From Rostratula benghalensis (lineage: Eukaryota; Chordata; Aves; Charadriiformes; Rostratulidae): a DNA stretch of 64,000 nt. The notes below the pieces were generated by a model. The model was not told the DNA's origin. It did not search any database and saw nothing but the letters and a program-made list of their open reading frames with translations. The stretch covers positions 5,798,977 through 5,862,976 of the forward strand of contig VXAI01000021.1 in NCBI GenBank assembly GCA_013399305.1, read 5' to 3'. Shown here piece after piece: positions 59,065 to 64,000 of this stretch. Position numbers and translations under genes: made by a program. The first letter of the stretch is position 1, and every line of letters starts with the position of its first letter.

Positions 59065-62000
59065 GACCAGCAGGTACTCCAGCCAGCGTCGCTGAGTAAA
59101 GGAGGGGTTGGGCACATCGCAATACGTTGCACAAGCAACAGTGGGTGAGCTCAGGCTTGGTCTAAGGGAATAAACCAGCGCCGTTCCTCCTTGCTGCCTC
59201 TCCTGAAAGTGAGATTAGCCGCAGGCATCTGATGGCTCTCAAAGACCCCCAGCAGCCTCACAGGCAGAAAAGAGCACACACAGTGCTCTGTCACTCTCTT
59301 TTCTGTCCATGAGGCTGCTGGGGGGCTTTGAGAGCTGCAAACAGCCCTGGGATCCAGCGCACCTCTCAGCTGACCTCTGCAGGGCACAGATTTTTTTTGG
59401 CCTAGGTCAGGAATTTGAAGTGTCATAGTGGGTGATGACTGCCCAGCATCCATGAGGTCCTGGATGCTGCTGCCCCACAGGGCTGGGGAGATGCAGCTCC
59501 ACATGGACTGTGTAACTGGTCATGTTGATGTTTTGCCTAGGGCTGGTGGGGTTAAGCCAGGCTCTGGATAACACCAGCCTCATCAAAGCATCACAGCCAC
59601 TGATCTACATTATCACTGTCTACTCAAGCCTCCATGAAGGGTAAGGATTGCCACAAAATTGTCTCAGACAAATTGGGACACACCAAATGGGGTTTTACAC
59701 AGAGTTCCTATACCCATTGAACTTTCAGGTACAGCATAATTTGACTAATCACTAGCATCCCCAGCACTGATTAGTAATCGGAGTAAAACTTTGCAAAGCA
59801 ACTATATTTTTGTAGCTCTCTTGCTGCTTGTCGATTGATTCAGACATCCCTGGAGTCAGTCTTGCCATAGTTACTTATCTCTGATGCTAGACAATTCTGA
59901 GATGGTTTCAAATACATGTTAAGGGGCTGGGATGCTGGAGTTACCTGTGTTGTCCAAAGGTATCCTTTATCCTTCATAGGCTTCCAAGAAGAAAAGTTCT
60001 TATTTTTGGAGATGGGCTGTCCTTCAGCTTGTTTTACTTAAGCATGATCAATACCAAAGTCTCCAGTAAAATTCTACTACCTCATTACATTACAGGGTAT
60101 AACATGAACTAATACACATTAGCAAAGTTAATACACTTTCGTACTATACAGAATGATTGATATAATGGTTAGAGAAGGAGATTTTCCTAAAAGGACCCAG
60201 AGCACATATGCGGGGGGTTTTTTCACTACAACGAGTTTTTAAATAATACATCATCTCTCACCAGAAAGAAACACTTCCCCTCCACCCCCAAAAGGACTGA
60301 CAGACTTTCTACAGCACCGCTTGGGCAGCAGGAACTCACCTGAACCTTCTACTTTCCAAGTAATTTGCTGCAAGGAACAGGTGAAGAGGAAATGCATCTC
60401 TGTCTCAGGAGAGACAGTACAAATCGGACAACACCCCGCATGCATTTGGTTTCTGGTAACCTAACAGACATCTCTGATGTGCTAGATAACACACAAGAAA
60501 AGCAGAGCTTAGCCCAGGGTTTCCACCAAGCCTGGCTTCCAGGGCGCTCCTAACTTTTGGGAATAGCGCTGACCTCACTTTGCTCTCCCCCACTGATGCA
60601 GCCCACATGCACTTTCTGCTCACCAAAATGCCATCAGCCTTTCGCCAGTTTCAGGGAAACACTCCTGTCTCTGACAGGAAAGGGACCGGGGAGAACAAGG
60701 AAGAATACCTTGGAAAGAGACGCAAAGTAATGTAAGGGAGAGGGGAAAGAGAGGACTTCCCCTGAAAGCAGCCAGGAAAAGACAACCACTTTGCAGCAAG
60801 CGAGATATATTGGGGGGAAAAAGCCAAACAAAAAACCAAATGAAAGTAATGAAAATGCAAAACAGGCAGGGTTGCTTTAAACCACATTTCTCTTTCCTCC
60901 TGAAGAGCCTCCCACTCCCCTGCTGAAAAGCCCCGAGCAGGGAAGAAGCCAGGCAGCATCCAGCCCCTGGGCTGCTGTGAGCTGCAGCCAGCCCTACCCT
61001 CTCACCTTCACCCGTGCAACACGGCCAGCCCCAATAGCACAGGACCAACCAACTGTCTCTTTATCTTGGCACATTTTAAACATGAAGCTTAGTTGTCAGG
61101 AAGGCGCTGAAGGCTGACAGCAGCCTCTTCACAGGAGGGTTGCTGCCAGCAGTGCCCGCACCACTGGCAATCTCCAGCCCGGCTCCTCGCACAGGGAGCG
61201 ATGCTGACACTGAGCAGGGCTGATGCCAGCTGCTGCGGTGAGGACAAAGTGGCAACACTGTGTGGGTAAACTGACCTGTCTGAGCTCTGCAACCACAGCC
61301 AGACTGTGTATGTTCAGCCCCTCCTCATAGGACCTAGGAGAGAGGGGAGGGGGGGAGAAAAAAAGAGATGAGAGTGCAGAATACAATAAAACACAAACCC
61401 CTTATATCACAGACTCACATAAAGGCCATTACGCATGAGCCAGCCTGAGCTCAGTGAACGTGTCAGTGTGCAGAGGGATAACAGGGCTGACAGTCTGAAG
61501 GGGGAAATCATTTTTTCTCCCCACAGTGACTTGGCTTATTACACAACCGGACCATTGTTCCACTTCAGGCAAACATGCCCAGAAGGATAAAAGCACCTTA
61601 TTTTTCACCTCGGGAGCTGTTTGGCACTTACCCAACTGATTTAATAAAGACATATGACTACATTCGTGCTCTCCCAAAGGCAAGGAGGCACAGAAGAAGC
61701 CAGAAAGACTGCCACTGAAACCAGGAGACAATTTTTAACATAAAAATCTCTGTGGAGGAGCAGCACTCTGCCTGGCATACTAGCAAAACCCCAGTCAGCT
61801 CTGGCTCACAGAAAAAAAAGTAAAGCTGCAAGAGCAGGTAGAGCCTGAAAAGTCCCCCCTTACCCTACAGCTCCAAGACTGCAGCCTGTGTTTTAATTCA
61901 GCAAATGAGCATTTTGTCTGAGCCCTACACTTGCCATTCTGCTGTATGTTATAAATGCACCTTGTGCCAACAGATCAGAAGAAAATCTGCCCAGTGCCCA

Positions 62001-64000
62001 CAAGTAATAAATGAGACAAAGGCCCTAATGACCCTCTTGATTTTTAATCCTGGGAAAGGGGGATTTGGGAGGAGCAGTAACTCATCTGTTCAAAATACTC
62101 AGGATCCACAATGAAACAGGGGCTCAGTTTAGGTACTTTGAACCTAGCTGTAAACTTCCACATTGGTCATTTGTTTGTGACAGATTAGCCAGGTGTATCA
62201 CTCCCTCTGCACCACCAGCCCATCACCCTCCACGTAGTGTCTCTAAGTAGGAACACATTTCAGAACAATTCCTCTCTGCTCACTGGAGATGGGTCTGTGC
62301 GTGACCATTGCCACTCACTCAAGAAAAGCCCCAAGGGACAAAAAAACCCCACCTCTCTTGCTCCTTCCTGGGTCCAGAGCAGCACACATGTTTCTATGCA
62401 CAGTACAACACCAAGGTTGACGTCAAAAAAAAAGGCTGCCACCAAGAAAACCTCACCAGCCTGAGGGGACTGCCTCTGCTAGGAAGCCTCGATGCTCATT
62501 GCTACCAGCACAGACAGGAGCTGGAGGCAGCGCGTGCCAGAGGCAGATGGCCCTGGCAGCTACCAGCAAAGCCGCTGCATGTTTGAAGCAGTCTCTGCCC
62601 TGTGCCCAAGGCATCTGTTGGCCCAGCAAAGCAGAAGACAGAGGTGCTTTTGTCCTCAGTTTCCAAACCAACTGCAAAGAGAAAACAGAGAATAATGCTG
62701 CTCTCCTTGGCCTTTCCAACATGCCCTTTGCCATCACAGTTGGGGACAAGGGAATGTAGCAGCCAACACCAGCACGAGGGCCCTTGGAGGGGAGGGAGAG
62801 GACACAGCACCCAGGAGCTCAGCTCTTCCTGCTTGGAAGATGAAGCGACACAGGTCCTGCCTGCAAACACAGTTGGCTTTACAAGTGATGTAAACTGACT
62901 GAGCTAAACCCCAGCAATTTTATACCTCCATTTACAGCTGACTTATACTGGCTTAGTATCCAGTCATACTTGCAGCTTAATCAGCGTAAGGGAAGAAGAG
63001 CTCTGGAGTTCCGTTCACACCCCCATTTCATTTCTTCTCTTGACAAAAAGGAAACAATCAGCAGGCAAAGCTGGAAGTGGGTCAGTCCTTTTTTTTCCTT
63101 TTCTTTGATTTCTCATCTTTCCTTAAAAAAAATGTGATTTGTTAGTGGTTGCCATATCCTGAAGAGATGCTGAGATGCCCCATAAAACTCAGAATAAAGC
63201 ACAGAGTGGTATAATTTAACAGAAACAGAAGCAGCAGCAGGCAAGAGTCCCAGAAAGAATAATTTATCCCAGCACAAAGAGAAAATTTTAGAGAAAGACT
63301 CGTTTCCAGAGGGAAGAGTGTAAAGAACTCAAGAAAATGAAACAACAATAACTGATGTAGAAAAATAAGTTATTCTGTCCATCAGTGCAGGATATGTAAG
63401 GGTCAGTTCTAGCATGTTTGGGGAAATAACTGGAATAATTTGGAGACCAGAAAACAGTCTTTTTCTAAAAAGGTTGGATACAAAAATCCAGTGGGCTTCT
63501 TAATATCACTTGTAGCAAGACAAAGAGTACAGGTAGAGCTGGAGAAATCATATAACGTACAAAGGTAGAATCAGGTTGAGATTATCAAGGGTTGTGGCCC
63601 ATTTTGTACAGTAAATTCACCCCTCTGTCTGTGTTTCCAGTGCTGACCAAGCGAAAGGACCTCCTGGGCTAGGATTCAGGTCCCATCACGAACACAAAGA
63701 CTTCATGGAGACAACTATTCCCGGGGCAGGTCCCATTTACAGCTCCAACCTTCTTTCCCTACCCCATGTGTATTCTGTGCAGTGCATGAGCTGGTGGCAG
63801 CAAGGATGGAGCTGCCATCAGGGACACTGATGACATTAGGAGAAGAATCAGATGCTGTGCAGCTTCTTATAGGAGACAGAACTGAATTTATCTGTCTAGT
63901 TCACTTCATATACAGAGACAACAGATGAATGGTAGTTTCAGGAACATAAGAACTGCATGTGTCAAACCAAGAGATTAAAATGGCAAGTCTCACAAGAGCT
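59065..64000. other. Intergenic upstream of NRIP3
   Basis: No established gene. SCUBE2, the next gene in this block in other vertebrates, was not recognised. Holds a LINE-type CCHC remnant at 60330-60450 and an orphan exon-like segment at 61276-61333 (both described as findings). Confidence 0.5.
60330..60450 (-). mobile_element. Possible LINE reverse-transcriptase CCHC remnant
   Basis: The frame reads CCPICTVSPETEMHFLFTCS then LQQITWK. The spacing C-x2-C-x8-H-x4-C followed by W matches the zinc-knuckle after the reverse transcriptase of non-LTR elements (zf-RVT type). An in-frame stop lies just upstream, so it is at most a fossil. It is not CR1. The match is short and could be chance. Confidence 0.35.

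Noticed and set aside
59065..64000. 3' exons of SCUBE2, expected next in the block
   Set aside because: No CUB or EGF-like motif seen in any frame; the gene probably begins beyond the right edge.

Overview
This is vertebrate, almost certainly bird, nuclear DNA. Three things point there. The dispersed repeats are 3' ends of CR1 LINEs, the dominant avian retroelement. There is an avian-type endogenous-retrovirus solo LTR. The gene order matches the vertebrate block AKIP1 - C11orf16 - ASCL3 - TMEM9B - NRIP3 (human 11p15.4). Genes are intron-rich with GT/AG introns, and no prokaryotic gene, CRISPR array, tRNA or rRNA was seen.

Layout: AKIP1 enters from the left on the + strand; only its last coding exon (959-1102) and 3'UTR are in the window. 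The other four genes are on the - strand. They are the C11orf16 orthologue (four exons found, 9.2 to 5.9 kb), ASCL3 (one coding exon, 13.4-12.8 kb), TMEM9B (complete, five coding exons, 28.7-18.0 kb, 191 aa) and NRIP3 (complete, six coding exons, 59.0-46.7 kb, 243 aa, probable 3'UTR down to about 43.15 kb). For TMEM9B and NRIP3 every intron phase was checked by joining the exons, and both reading frames stay open from ATG to stop.

Between the genes, 1.4-5.9 kb holds the solo LTR, and 29.5-43 kb is intergenic with four CR1 copies, including a 1.1-kb piece of CR1 reverse transcriptase. The stretch 59.1-64 kb is intergenic upstream of NRIP3; SCUBE2, the next gene in this block, was not seen. TMEM9B starts in the only clear CpG island (about 28.3-29.1 kb), which is bracketed by two CR1 copies.

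The genes do not form an operon or one pathway. AKIP1 (a PKA/NF-kB cofactor) and TMEM9B (a lysosomal membrane protein linked to NF-kB and CLC transporters) have related signalling roles. ASCL3 is a bHLH factor. NRIP3 carries a retroviral-protease-like fold with an intact DTG motif. C11orf16 has two DUF4537 (Tudor-like) motifs and no known function.

I found no clearly new biological system. The best leads are a palindromic CLEAR-like E-box at the start of the lysosomal gene TMEM9B, a possible unassigned exon at 37.59 kb, a LINE-type CCHC remnant at 60.4 kb, and the Cys/His-rich tail of C11orf16. Most of the long ORFs (for example the 376-codon one in the CpG island) are chance.
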